Shown piece after piece: positions 1 through 10,830 of a stretch of 64,000 nucleotides of DNA (position 1 is its first letter; each line of letters begins with the position of its first letter). Source of the stretch: Mermis nigrescens (lineage: Eukaryota > Nematoda > Enoplea > Mermithida > Mermithidae); NCBI GenBank assembly GCA_036768485.1, contig JAVLUZ010000600.1, positions 247,007-311,006 of the forward strand, given 5' to 3'. Below the pieces are notes generated by a model. The model ran no database searches. It saw only the letters and a program-made list of their open reading frames with translations, and had not been told where the DNA came from. A program made the translations under genes and the position numbers.

Positions 1-10
1 ACTCAAATCA

Positions 11-180
11 AGAGTTGCCTGCAACTTTGCAAATATGGCTCAGATTTTCACCAAATTTTCTTTCCGCGCTTCGATTTATCATGTTTAATCATTTTGGCAA
101 AAAAATTTTGGCATTCCATATTCGTTTTGCACCTTTTCCGGAAGTACCATGTTCTTAAGTTTAGCCGATTTGCTCACTAT
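11..180. repeat. Dispersed repeat, copy 1
   Basis: This stretch, beginning AGAGTTGCCTGCAACTTTGC, recurs in the same orientation at 30541-30697 with only scattered substitutions. At the second site it stops exactly where the 3' end of the CR1-like LINE begins. I found no terminal repeats or reading frame, so its class is unknown. Confidence 0.75.
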
Positions 181-299
181 AGTATACTTAATGTTAAAAT
201 TTTAATGTGATTTCCGCGTCTTTTATTTTTTTAATTAAAATCGATTTATTAGTGGATAATGAAAAGGAGCGGATAAAACAATAAGCATTTGATAGAGAT

Positions 300-560
300 G
301 ACCTTTTGCTACCAGGAATGTGCAAAAATTCTGTCTAATCTTTAATTTACACTTCACACTACTATTTAAACTAGCTCAGTTTTATGTTGAAAATGAGAAA
401 AAATTATACAAATTCGTGTGCCCCGTAGAGATATTTTATCTACAACAAAAGTTTTTTTACTTTTATGTAGAAACTCCATTGGTGCAATTTTTGTAAAATT
501 TTCGTTCAAATAAATCTGGTGGAAACTGGTTTAATATGCGTCTGAATATGACCATTACTG
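300..560 (-). repeat. Diverged dispersed repeat (local family E)
   Basis: Read on the minus strand this resembles 22850-23085 and 23560-23810. Shared blocks include CTCATTTTCAACA followed by AAACTGAG, then a TTTAAATAGTAGTGT-like stretch and AATTTTTGCA. No reading frame or terminal repeats were found. The rest of 181-655 is AT-rich and shows nothing else. Confidence 0.55.
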
Positions 561-655
561 ACACAATTTTTACATCAAAATTTTGCGTTCAATAAACCAA
601 AACGCATTTTTATGCACAAAATATCATAAATCACACTTATGTAAGCTGTTATGAG

Positions 656-912
656 CATACGTGGGCAGCAAGAAAATTCTGGGGGTGCAAGATTTTTTTG
701 AAGGTCAAAAAATGGCCTTAAAAATGGTGGTATGGCGATAAAAACACCATTTTTCGACGTTTCTCATCAAGCACTATCCATTGGCATCAAAAAATTGCGA
801 AAAAAACGAAAAAAATTTTCAAAAATTGAATTCTGGGGGGTATTTTGATTTCTGGGGGGGGTATTTTGGTTTCTGGGGTGCATACCCCCCAAACCCCCCA
901 CGCCCAGGTGTG
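656..912 (-). mobile_element. hAT-type MITE, family A, copy A1
   Basis: Short non-coding element flanked by an exact 8-bp duplication GTTATGAG (648-655 and 913-920). The ends are CATACGTGGGCAG and, in reverse complement, CACACCTGGGCG, an imperfect inverted repeat. The body holds runs of G and the block TTGATGCCAATGGATAGTG (on the other strand), shared by all copies in the window. An 8-bp duplication points to hAT-type mobilisation; no transposase is encoded. Confidence 0.88.
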
Positions 913-1007
913 GTTATGAGACGTTTAGAAGGCTACATCGCACACTGAACCATGTTTTTCGGCTCATATACCCACTTAATATGTAGGCACACTAATGCAT
1001 CTTAGTA

Positions 1008-2194
1008 CTAGCAAAGAAAAATGCTCCGATGGAACAAAAAAGATGAATATACTTGGAATTGTGGATTATTATGGATGTAAAAGGAGGGGACTAGGAAAAA
1101 TCTACCTAAAGTCGGAAAATCTGCTAAAAATTACACTTTCTCTAAGCAACGCAAAAAATCGATGTATATTCTGCGGCCAACAGATTAAAATAAATATTCA
1201 ACCATAACAATGATTGAAACAGCAGCACGTTTGTCATGCAGTAGCTATGGGAAATGATATTAAGTAAACTAACAGTCTTCCAAGCCAATTGAATGAAATA
1301 GCAAACATCGAAGACAATTGAAGACATGGTTGGTTTAAAACAGTAGGAAACGCGTAAATTGACTTGAAACAGACTTAACCCTCCTGTTACCAAGGGGTAA
1401 CGCACCCTAGTACTACCAACGTCTAGATCGAAGATCTAATCTTCAGGGAGGTAGCAAATTTCAATAAAAATACATGTTTTTGGTAGCCGAGGATACGAGG
1501 ATTTCAAAAATGTTATAAAATTTGCTCGAAACTAAAAACCTATTGAAAGAATTGCATTCAAACATTCAAAAAAGTGTTCAAAATGCGATTTGCAACACAC
1601 GTAATACATGTTGTAAATCAAGAAATGAAGCTTTTCTTAAGGAATTCAGGTTAGTAACTTTTCGTTTATTTCATAAAACATGTGTTTCAATGAGAAAAGA
1701 GGGTCCTGAGAAGTTCACCAAATAAGGACTTCTGGTCTTACAGTAAACTGCAAAAAACAGGCGTATAGATCTCGGATCTAGACGTTGGTAGAAGTAGGGT
1801 TAATGTAGATACACTAGCATGCCCGAAACGATTGTGTGCACTAATCAATCGGCTCCTGCTTTGCTTGCTATAATGCTCATAAAATAAAACAACTTTAAAT
1901 ACAATACCTCTTAGTTTTCTATCAATCAGGTGCCAGCAATTTAAAAAAGTAACCTTGATAGATTTCGTTTATACACTCTTATCTGAAACTTCGAACATTA
2001 TTTAAAAAAGACCCTTCTTTAGAGGCCGCAGAATATACATCGATTTTTTGCGTTGCTTAGAGAAAGTGTAATTTTTAGCAGATTTTCCGACTTTAGGTAG
2101 ATTTTTCCTAGTCCCCTCCTTTTACATCCATAATAATCCACAATTCCAAGTATATTCATCTTTTTTGTTCCATCGGAGCATTTTTCTTTGCTAG
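1008..2194. mobile_element. TA-flanked element with 171-bp inverted repeats
   Basis: Positions 1008-1178 and 2024-2194 are near-perfect inverted copies of each other, 171 bp each, starting CTAGCAAAGAAAAATGC. Both ends abut TA (1006-1007 and 2195-2196), as expected for a Tc1/mariner-type duplication. The interior has no convincing gene and is interrupted by a TTAA-flanked piggyBac-like mini-element at 1379-1799. Confidence 0.82.
1379..1799. mobile_element. piggyBac-type MITE nested in the TA element
   Basis: Flanked by TTAA at 1375-1378 and 1800-1803. The termini CCCTCCTGTTACCAAGG and, in reverse complement, CCCTACTTCTACCAACG form an imperfect inverted repeat. Subterminal AGATCTAG-like palindromes lie at both ends (about 1424-1436 and 1765-1782). 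TTAA plus CCCT ends are diagnostic of piggyBac-mobilised elements. The one short reading frame inside (1522-1725) resembles nothing I recognise. Confidence 0.78.
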
Positions 2195-3307
2195 TACACT
2201 ACTTTTAATTAGCGTGATTTCAGTACATCAGTCAGTAAACACAATCAGTAACATGCCATAATAATGACAACAGTCCAAGAACGCGGAAAACAATATTGTT
2301 CTTAACATCAGCATTATCCTTTTTAAACAAGACAACCTTATTGACACCATCCATTTGTTACGCTCCGTTCAGTTTCCCTTATATAACTTGTTATCACTTC
2401 TATAATTTTAGCTAATCTTAATAGCTTAAGCGCGTTTCTTTAACCTCAAGAAAATGCGTAACACGTTTAACTCTAGAAGACAAAAATGTGGGATTATTTT
2501 ATTAAAAAATAAATCCCTAACAGTTTTAGACAGTTAGATGTGAAGACGAATAAATACAGGAAACGAACTTACGATGTACGACAGAGCGAAGACCGATCGA
2601 CGAATATCGAAATATAGTTAGCACGACGAGTCGTTTAGCTGACAAGTTTGATGAGGGAAAAGACGGGGAAAAACCGTTCACTTGTAACGACGGAATATAT
2701 TTAACTTCGACGAAAAGGCGACGAGAAATGATCGAGCTAATTTAGTTTAGCAGACGGACTATACTGAGCTAACGCGATGAGAAAAAAGGCGAACTGATCT
2801 AGTTTAGCAGCCGAATATACTGAGCTTGATGTTACGAAAAGGCGATGAGAATGAACCTGCTAGTTCACTTTCAGCAGACGGGATAAACTGAGCAGTTTTG
2901 AATCTATAATCTGCTTTTTATAGAGTTTTTGAGACGCTGTTTTAATCTGATTTGGTTTTATGGATTGTTTAATCAGGTTTGCTTTGCTTGGGTTTTCTTA
3001 ATTCTAGCGGAAGTTTCAGTTTACAGTTTCTTAGATTTTACGCGCTTTGTATGCTACTGTGCAACAAGCGGTTTCCTCTTTTATCTCATACTACTGCCCT
3101 TCGCGAACTCTATGCATGCTGCTACTGTATTTATCGTCCATATAGCTTGCGTCGTATATCCATACCTGCGTGTTGAGATGGATTAGCGCGTACACAGTGC
3201 TATAATTTACCTATCTTTAAACACATCGGTCATGCTATTAGATACAAGTTTTGTAACTTTTGCCCAGATTATCGGGGTTTATTCTGGGCAGATGTCCGAC
3301 TGAAGTG

Positions 3308-3576
3308 CACACCTGGGCGTGGGGTTTGGGGGTATGCACCCCCCCCCCCAGAAACCAAAATACCCCCCCCCCAGAAATCAAAATACCCCCCCCCAGAATT
3401 CAATTTTTGAAAATTTTTTTCGTTTTTTTCGCAATTTTTTGATGCCAATGGATAGTGCTTGATGAGAAACGTCGAAAAATGGTGTTTTTATCGCCATACC
3501 ACCATTTTTGAGGCCATTTTTCGACCTTCAAAAAAATCTTGCACCCCCCCCAGAATTTTCTTGCTGCCCACGTATG
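3308..3576 (+). mobile_element. hAT-type MITE, family A, copy A2
   Basis: Inserted in the LTR with the exact 8-bp duplication CTGAAGTG (3300-3307 and 3577-3584). The empty site is preserved in the other LTR at about 18341-18352, which confirms the boundaries. Ends are CACACCTGGGCG and CTGCCCACGTATG. Confidence 0.93.
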
Positions 3577-3910
3577 CTGAAGTGGCTTTGGTTCTTCGGT
3601 CTTAACCTTTTAAATACCCCTCATAGAAGGAGGCATCGCCCAATGTTCCCCATGATAAATTTTAGTCATATTGGGCCCAATATGATGTAAATAAAGTTTC
3701 ATGGCTGCCCATGCAGTGGTTGCTGAGAAAAACTTATTCCAAAAATGGAACGTTGGCAGGATCGAGGTTCATTTTACACATTTTTTTATTTTATTTTTTT
3801 TACTTTCTACTTACAACGTAAATACTAACACTAAAGCTTACATCATAAAGCATGTTATATTACAATAATAAAGCTATTATCATAAAGCATTACTTGAAAA
3901 TAATAAAAAA

Positions 3911-5923
3911 TCACTTAAGAAATTCAGGAAAACACTTCATATGTAAACGTTTTCCACAAAATTCACACCGCATTGTGGTATTCTTTGTGCAGACAATGCA
4001 TCGACCTTGTGACGTTGGGGTCAAGAAATGACCTTGTGATGTTTTGACATCATTGCAGATAGGTGCTGTGGGGCCACCTTTTCGAGTGCGATAGCTGGAG
4101 AGGCCACATTTCATTGCTACCATTGTGATTTCTCGCCTGAAATCCAAATGGCTCATAGCCACACCTGGGCGTGGGGGGTTTGGGAGGGTATGCACCCCCC
4201 AGAAACCAAAATACCCCCCAGAAATCAAAATACCCCCCCCCCAGAATTCAATTTTTGAAAATTTTTTTCGTTTTTTTTCGCAATTTTTTGATGCCAATGG
4301 ATAGTGCTTGATGAGAAACGTCGAAAAATGGTGTTTTTATCGCCATACCACCATTTTTAAGGCCATTTTTTGACCTTCAAAAAATCTTGCACCCCCCCAG
4401 AATTTTCTTGCTGCCCACGTATGCTCATAGCTTCTTTGCCAAGCAGCTGACAGTGAATTCGCCAAGCTGCAACAAGTGCTAAATTCAAGCCATTTGAAAA
4501 TAAATTCCACCACCATTTTTTAGATCTAAGCTTTGGACGGTATGAGGCTAGTAGGCGGTTGAGCAGGTCAACTCCTCCCATTCCTTGATTGTATGCAGCA
4601 ATCATTTTAGGCTGCTTTATCTGAATTTTTTCTTTTCCTTGATGGAGTATCGAGTGGCATTTTGAACTGGAAAAGGTTTCATCCAGTTGGACATAACTGT
4701 GACAACACTGTTATCATTCCAACGCACACAGATGACTTCACTATCACTTCTATAGTCAAATTCACCACGATCTTGCTTGCCCAGTTCTTTGGATGCCAAC
4801 AATGGACATTTTCCAGTCGTTTTCTCTGACTGTGCCAATTGCTCTAAAGCCTCTTTCCTTTAGCTGGATCATCAGGCTGTGGGAAGTGAAGAAATTATCG
4901 AAGAAAAGGCTATGGCTTTTTGGGTCTTGTATGACAGAGGTCAAGTCGGAAATCACTCTTGTTCCAAGTGGCACCTTTTCAACTTCAGGCTCTTGCTGAT
5001 TTTTAGCACCAGTATAAATCTGCATCAAAAAAGGATATCCATCAGGGCTGCACATCATCCAAACCTTGTAGCCAAAGCGGATTGGTTTGCCACAAATAAA
5101 CATTTTGCAGGAATGATTACCATAATAGGGCACCATTGACTCGTCAATGCTAAAGCTTTCACTGAAGACTCCACCTATCTTCAAAAGTTGAGCTGACAAA
5201 TGATTATAAAATGGTTCAACTTTAGCAGCTTTGCCAGGCTGTGTTCAAATTATCAACTATGTGAAAATGACTTTTCAGGCATTGAAAACGTTTTCTTGCC
5301 ATAATTTTTGGGACAATATTGTTGCTCAAATCTTCTGCAGTTGACCAGTAGTGGGCTTCTTCTGGGAGGCAGTGGTAGCCACTGAACAGAAGGATTCCAA
5401 AAAATCGGGTGATTTCGTCAGCATCAGTATCAGCTGTGGCCAGTTTTTGTTGAGCATATAAATTCGTCATATCTGCGAGTTGTTGTAAATAATCTTCCCC
5501 TATGACTTCGATGAAAATTTCAAATAGGGTCTTTTGAAGAAGGTCAGGGTGAACATCGGCCAATTTTGGGGTAACATTTTGATCCATTTCGGTCTGGAAG
5601 GCGGCTTTTTTTGTCCATCGTGGTTTTGGCTTTTCATGTGTATGTTTTGGTTTTGTATCTCTTGATTCTTGACAATAGGCTGATAGCAATGGATCATCTT
5701 CATCGATTTCTTCATCGCTTTTTGAATCGACTTCCAATTTCAATTCGCCACATACATCGGCTGGAACTTCGGGTATAAGGGCTCCATCTTTGATATCTTC
5801 AACGTCTGAGGCTTCCAAATTATCTGCTGGTGGTAGAATGACAATACTGGCATCTTCGACTTCAGGATCCGCAAGCAGTCGTTCCACAGCTTCCTGGACT
5901 GTCAAGCATCGTCTGCTACTCAT
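3911..5923 (-). pseudogene. piggyBac transposase, broken by frameshifts and a MITE
   Basis: DDD transposase that would cut and paste at TTAA. The start is the ATG at 5923, after which comes an acidic N-terminal region and then the DDE_Tnp_1_7-type core. Visible catalytic contexts are SIDESMVPYYG (first Asp, about 5140), FFDNFFTS (second Asp, about 4900) and MGGVDLLNR (third Asp, about 4575). The C-terminus has a cysteine-rich zinc-binding tail, CIVCTKNTTMRCEFCGKRLH (about 3925-4010). Reading-frame changes fall near 5235, near 4800 and near 4620. A family A MITE (4160-4423) then separates the C-terminal tail from the core. The catalytic residues are all present but on different frames, so no active protein is expected. 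Confidence 0.93.
4160..4423 (+). mobile_element. hAT-type MITE, family A, copy A3
   Basis: Flanked by the exact 8-bp duplication CTCATAGC (4152-4159 and 4424-4431) inside the piggyBac transposase pseudogene. Ends are CACACCTGGGCG and CCCACGTATG. It is the third nesting level: MITE in piggyBac in LTR. Confidence 0.92.
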
Positions 5924-7010
5924 ATTTAGTAATGAGAAACAAATAGTAACACAGGATGAATAAACAATTGATAATAAAGCACAACAATCAGTGATAGATA
6001 TATTATGATTAGATAACTGATTATTGAATGAAACTATCTGAAATTTATCTGATTATATACAGTCATAGAAAATTCTAGAATTTTCTACAAAGTCTTGATG
6101 AAGATTCTAGAAATTCAACAAATTTCTAGAAATTTCCAAAAGTTTCCATGTAATATTTCATAGAATGTTCTAGAATTTTCTATGAATTTCTGTAAGTTTC
6201 TAGAAATTTCCAAAAGTTTCTATGACATTTTTTAGTGATTAGTACTGTATTTTGTATGTTTATGCATGTTTCTCTACTTATTGTTACAATTTGCCCGATT
6301 TTGTAAAATATGTATATTCTGTACCTCAATCTTACCAACGTTCCATTTTTGGAACATGCCCAAAGAAACCTATGCAGAAATGTAAATACTCGTCTCTAGT
6401 TGGGGTAACTTATATCAAAATGTTCCAGAAACATCCAGGAATGTGAAAATGTAAGCCAAATTTAACAAAAATGGGGGTGGTCAAAAGTAGAGGCCAAAAG
6501 GTCAAATCAGTCCCAAAAGTCCAATTTTGGTCAACTTCACTGATTATTTTTGAAGTCAATAAAAATATTTGAAAGCTGAAACTGCCCTGTGATAAAATTT
6601 ATCATTTCGTGACACTAAAAGTCAAAATTTGAACTATAAATTCCTATTTTTGATTAAATGGCAGCCGATTGAAAAAATGTTCCATTTTTGGAACGTTGGT
6701 AGATAAGAGGTTTAATCTTTCAATCGCATAAGTAAATTTCATCAGCACCTGATTTAGATCCGTTTTGTAAACTATTTTCCCGCATTTTTCCTCAACTACT
6801 TCCTACATACTACAATAATTAAGAGTGAGTGCATTATAACAGTATTAACGCGATCAAAATATCAATTAAATTAAAATACTGAAAAGGAACACCTACAACA
6901 TTTCGGACAATTCTCATTATTAAAACATTTTAAGCAATACACGAAATTAAACTAATCAAATTAACAGTTTTTAATAAATTACGGCAATCAATTTACCGTG
7001 TTACTTGACA

Positions 7011-7022
7011 CGCCCCTTCTCG
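7011..7022 (-). other. Polypurine tract candidate
   Basis: On the minus strand the sequence GAGAAGGGGCG directly precedes the TGTCAAGT start of the downstream LTR. It is the expected plus-strand primer of reverse transcription by position and composition. Confidence 0.7.
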
Positions 7023-7028
7023 TGAAGG

Positions 7029-10000
7029 TCAGCCGTCCTCGGCTGACGGTTGCCGACGGCTTCTAAGAAAATAGCGATGTTCTTTTTCGGGTGTGTTGAC
7101 GTCAATGTTCGTGTCATTTACAAGTTCTTCTGCGTCCATGGTCATTAGTTTCCTTGTAGGTCGTAATTTTTCTTGGGTTTCGTCGTCCGTTTCACTTATT
7201 CTTGTTTCTATTAAGAATTCTGGTCGGCTATAATATATTTTAGTGCAGTTTACATGAACAACCTGGTTGCAGCCTCCTGGAATATCGATTTTCATATTAG
7301 GGTAGTTTACATCAGTAATCTCGTATGGTCCGGTGTAAACTGGCAGTAGCTTTTTGGGTATTCCGCGACTGATGGTCTCATTTTCTAGCAAAATTAAATC
7401 ACCAACTTTACACTCTGTGTCTTTCGCTTTTATGTTCCGAGCCTCCTTATACTTTTGTTGCGAAATTTCTATTTGTTCTTGTACCTTAGTGAGTGCTTCG
7501 GAGAAATGCTTTTTGACTTCCTCCTCATAGGCCTCAAGGTCGATTAAATAGGTTGATTGAGTGTAATTTAGCATTGCGTCTATTGGAAGTTTAGGTGTTC
7601 GTCCGTACATAAGTAGAAATGGACTAAACCCTGTCGTTTCGTTGTCATGTATAATAGTGGCGAAAACTGCATATGGGAGGTGCTCATCCCAATCAGTTCG
7701 GTCCTTTTCGACGTACATCCTTATTCTGGTGATAAGGGTCTGATTCGCCCTCTCAACCTCCCCATTAGCCATTGGATGATAGGCTGTTGTAAAGACTCTA
7801 CGCGTTGTAAATAGACTTGTTATTTCTTTCATAAGCTCTGATGTAAAATCGGTACCAGGATCAGATTGCAAAATCTGTGGGGCTCCGTGGTCTGCATACG
7901 ATTTTGGTAACAAAGAGTCTAGCGATCGTTCGTGCAGTGATATTTTCTGTGGCGAATGCTTCAATGTATTTGGTAAAATAGTCTATAAACACAACAATAT
8001 ACTTATTTTCGTTTTCAGTTAGGTTTAGTGGTCCTATGCAATATACGGCAATCCTTTCAAATGGGCCGGAAGATGAAATTGGTTGAATACTGGCGGCGAT
8101 TTTCTGGCGTGTAGGTTTGTTGCGCTGGCAAATGTCGCAAGTTTTACAATATTCTGTGATTTGTTCAGACATGCCTTTCCAAAAATACTTTTTGGCAACT
8201 AGTCGTCCGGTTTTGCGTGCTCCAAAATGCCCTACAAGCTCATCGTCATGATGAATCTGAATAATTAAAGACTTTAAGATGTTTGGAATCACTACTCGTT
8301 GTGTTTCATTATCTACTTTGTAGAGAATTTCGTTTTTAATCGCAAAACCTTCCAAACATTCATTTTGTTCGAAATAGCGTTTTAATTCAGGATCTTCTTG
8401 TTGAAGGAAACCAATTCCTTTTTCGGGCTCAATAAGTTTCAGAGTGTTTTCTTCATCTATTTTTACTATATTTATTCCACAATTTCCGTCATTAACAATT
8501 TTTAGTCTGTTGTCGTCTATATCGAAGTATTTCGTTTCGTGTAAATTTGGCAAGCGAGATAAGGAATCTGCATTTTGATTTGTTACACCTTTACGTGGTA
8601 TTACTGATATTTTTATTCCACCTAATGCGAGTCCCCAACGTGCGATTCTAGCTGAGGGATTCGATTTTTCTAAAATCGATTTAACTGCTGTATGATCGGT
8701 TTCAACAGTGACCTCTTGCTGATATAGATAAGGTCGAAAGTACTTAATGAATTCGACTACTGCGAGTGTTTCTAACTCTGTTACGGAATAATTTTTCTCA
8801 GCTCGTTTCAGAGTTCGACTTGCATAAGCTATTGGGTGTTCTCGGTTATCATTTAGTATCTGAGATAAGACAGCTCCAATTCCATTGTAAGATGCATCTG
8901 TTTGTAGTGTAAACGGCCGTGTAAAATCGGGATGTGATAGAATAGGTGATTTTATTAATTTTTCTTTCAATTTTCGAAATGCATTTTCTTGCTCTTCCTT
9001 CCAAACGAAAGTTCTGTCCTTTCTAAGTAAGCGATTTAAGGGTTCAGCGATTTTCGAACAATTTTCAATAAATTTTCGATAATAAGAGATAATGCCCAAG
9101 AATGATTTTATCTCTTTAGCCTCTGTGGGACGGGCATTTCTTTTACAGCCTCGACCTTTTTTGGATCGGGTGAGAGTCCTTGCCCTGAGATTACGTACCC
9201 TAAGAATAATGTCTCTTCATCGGAAAATTTACACTTCGATAGTTTTAACTTCATGTTCGCTTTACTTAACCTTTCGAGAAGCAACTCTTATCTTTTCATC
9301 ATCTCCTGATGATCCGGCGCGAAGATCAAGATGTCGTCAAGGTAGACAAGGCAGACACTCCATTGGAGGCCAGACAGAACAACGTCCATGAGCCGGGAAA
9401 AAGATGCCGGCGCATTACACAATCCAAAAGGTAAATAGTTGAACTCGTATAGACCAACTGGTGAGTTGAACGCTGTTTTCTCTTTGTCTCCTTCCTTTAT
9501 CCCTATCGAGTAATAAGCATTTGCCCTGTCCAAGGTCGTAAAATATCTCATTCCGCTTAAAGTGTCCAAAATGTCATCAATTCTTGGCAGTGGGTAAACA
9601 TTCTTTTTCGTAATTTTATTTACGCCTCGAAAATCAATGCACATTCTATGTTTTCCATCTTTTTTTGTACCAAAACTACGTTTGTCGACCATGGGGACAT
9701 ACTAGGCCTGATTATTCCTTTATTTTCTAATTTCATAACCTCGTCTATTATAATTTCTTTCTCTGCTGTTGAAGTACGATATGGATGCTGATGTATAGGT
9801 GCGCTTTGCTCCGTGTCGATTGCATGCTCTATCAAGTCTGTTTTTCCCGAATCCATTTCATCCCTAGCGAACAAATTGGGGAAACGGGCCAGAAGGTTTA
9901 CGATTTCGTCATGTTGAACATTGGATAACTTTGGCGAGATATGTGTATTTTGGATTATCCATTGTTTTATGTCTTTCACATCCATTGTGTTCTGTGTCTC

Positions 10001-10830
10001 GGTACTTTCATTATTTGTATAGGAATCAAGATGCATGTTTATTACGCCTATTTTTGTGTTAGCGTGTAGTCGTACCTCATATGGATTCGGATTAAGTATT
10101 TGGATGGGTATTGTGCCGTTTTCTTGCACGAGACATACAGAATGAGCCAAATGAACCTGTACATCCTTGCTTGGTTTTGGGGCAAAGATTACTTCGTCAT
10201 TCGCGAGGTAATTGGGTGGCGTTTTCGCAAAAACAACTTGTACCGATCTTGGCCCTATTATTTCATCTTCGACCAGTATTATTGCGCTTCTTTTCTCTGG
10301 TGGGCTGTATTGCATTCCTACCATGGGTATAGGGATTTCTTTAAATTTAATAGTGGCTTTTTCCAGATCTAGTTCAATTTTCTTAAATCTAGATAAGAAA
10401 TTCGAGCCTAAAAGTAGGTCTGCTGCGCAATTTTCCTGTATGTAAACTAATAATGCTTCTTCTACGTCATGTGCGCTTACTGTGAGTAATGCCGATCCGA
10501 GAATAGTGATTTCACTTCCATTAGCGGCTATTAGCCGTACACATGTCTTATATATTTTGAAATTTGGTAATTTTTGCGCTATTTTCAAATCTAGCAACGA
10601 ATAGACTGCACCTGTGTCTACCATAGCTGTTGCATTTATGTAACTATTTAAAATTACATTAATATGAGCAGTTTTCTTAATTTCTGTACTTATAACTGCT
10701 ACTAATGTTCCCACGTTTTCTGTTGTATCTCGTTTCCATGTTATCTTTCCACGTCCGCTTTTTGCTTTTGGTTTTAGAAATCTTAGCATGGTTTCGCCTA
10801 AATTTTCACGCTGTGGCGTTTCAGACGACG
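7029..10830 (-). pseudogene. pol: Retroelement pol: protease, RT, RNase H, integrase
   Basis: Ty3/Gypsy-type polyprotein on the minus strand. An aspartic protease motif MVDTGA lies at about 10608-10625. RT motifs include YLPFGLCNAPASF and the catalytic YLDD (about 9336-9347). RNase H begins TDASYNGIGAVLSQ (about 8885). Integrase has an H2C2 zinc finger with CKTCDIC (about 8120-8150), the second acidic residue in SDPGTDF and the Glu in NGEVERAN, then a GPY/F-like module (PVYTGPYEI, about 7340). The first catalytic Asp of integrase, expected just before GPL, reads as Tyr (VYCIGPL, about 8035). Breaks: a 1-nt shift in an A-run near 9685, an in-frame TAA at 9288-9290, a shift near 9125 and a shift near 7905. 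The protease frame is continuous upstream with the envelope membrane anchor. Confidence 0.93.

Larger units (their letters stand above)
3606..6711 (-). mobile_element. piggyBac transposon inserted in the LTR
   Basis: Flanked by TTAA at 3602-3605 and 6712-6715. The intact LTR carries a single TTAA at the same site, giving an empty-site control. Terminal 13-mers CCTTTTAAATACC and CCTCTTATCTACC match at 10 of 13 positions. Near both ends lies the palindrome TTCCAAAAATGGAA next to ACGTTGG (about 3735-3752, 6331-6352 and 6680-6700), a likely subterminal transposase site. The element carries a minus-strand transposase gene, now broken, and a nested family A MITE at 4160-4423. Confidence 0.93.
2356..7010 (-). 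repeat. Downstream (3') LTR, split by nested insertions
   Basis: This matches the intact LTR at 17402-18668 once a family A MITE (3308-3576 plus 8-bp duplication) and a piggyBac element (3606-6711 plus TTAA) are removed. Visible differences are single substitutions, for example in GCTCCGTTCAG versus GCTCCATTCAG, and a 1-bp indel near 3080. LTR sequence survives at 2356-3307, 3585-3605 and 6712-7010. Confidence 0.92.

Noticed and set aside
2929..3186. 85-residue hydrophobic ORF, repeated at 17975-18190
   Set aside because: It lies in the LTR on the strand opposite to the element's genes and differs in frame between the two LTRs because of a 1-bp indel.
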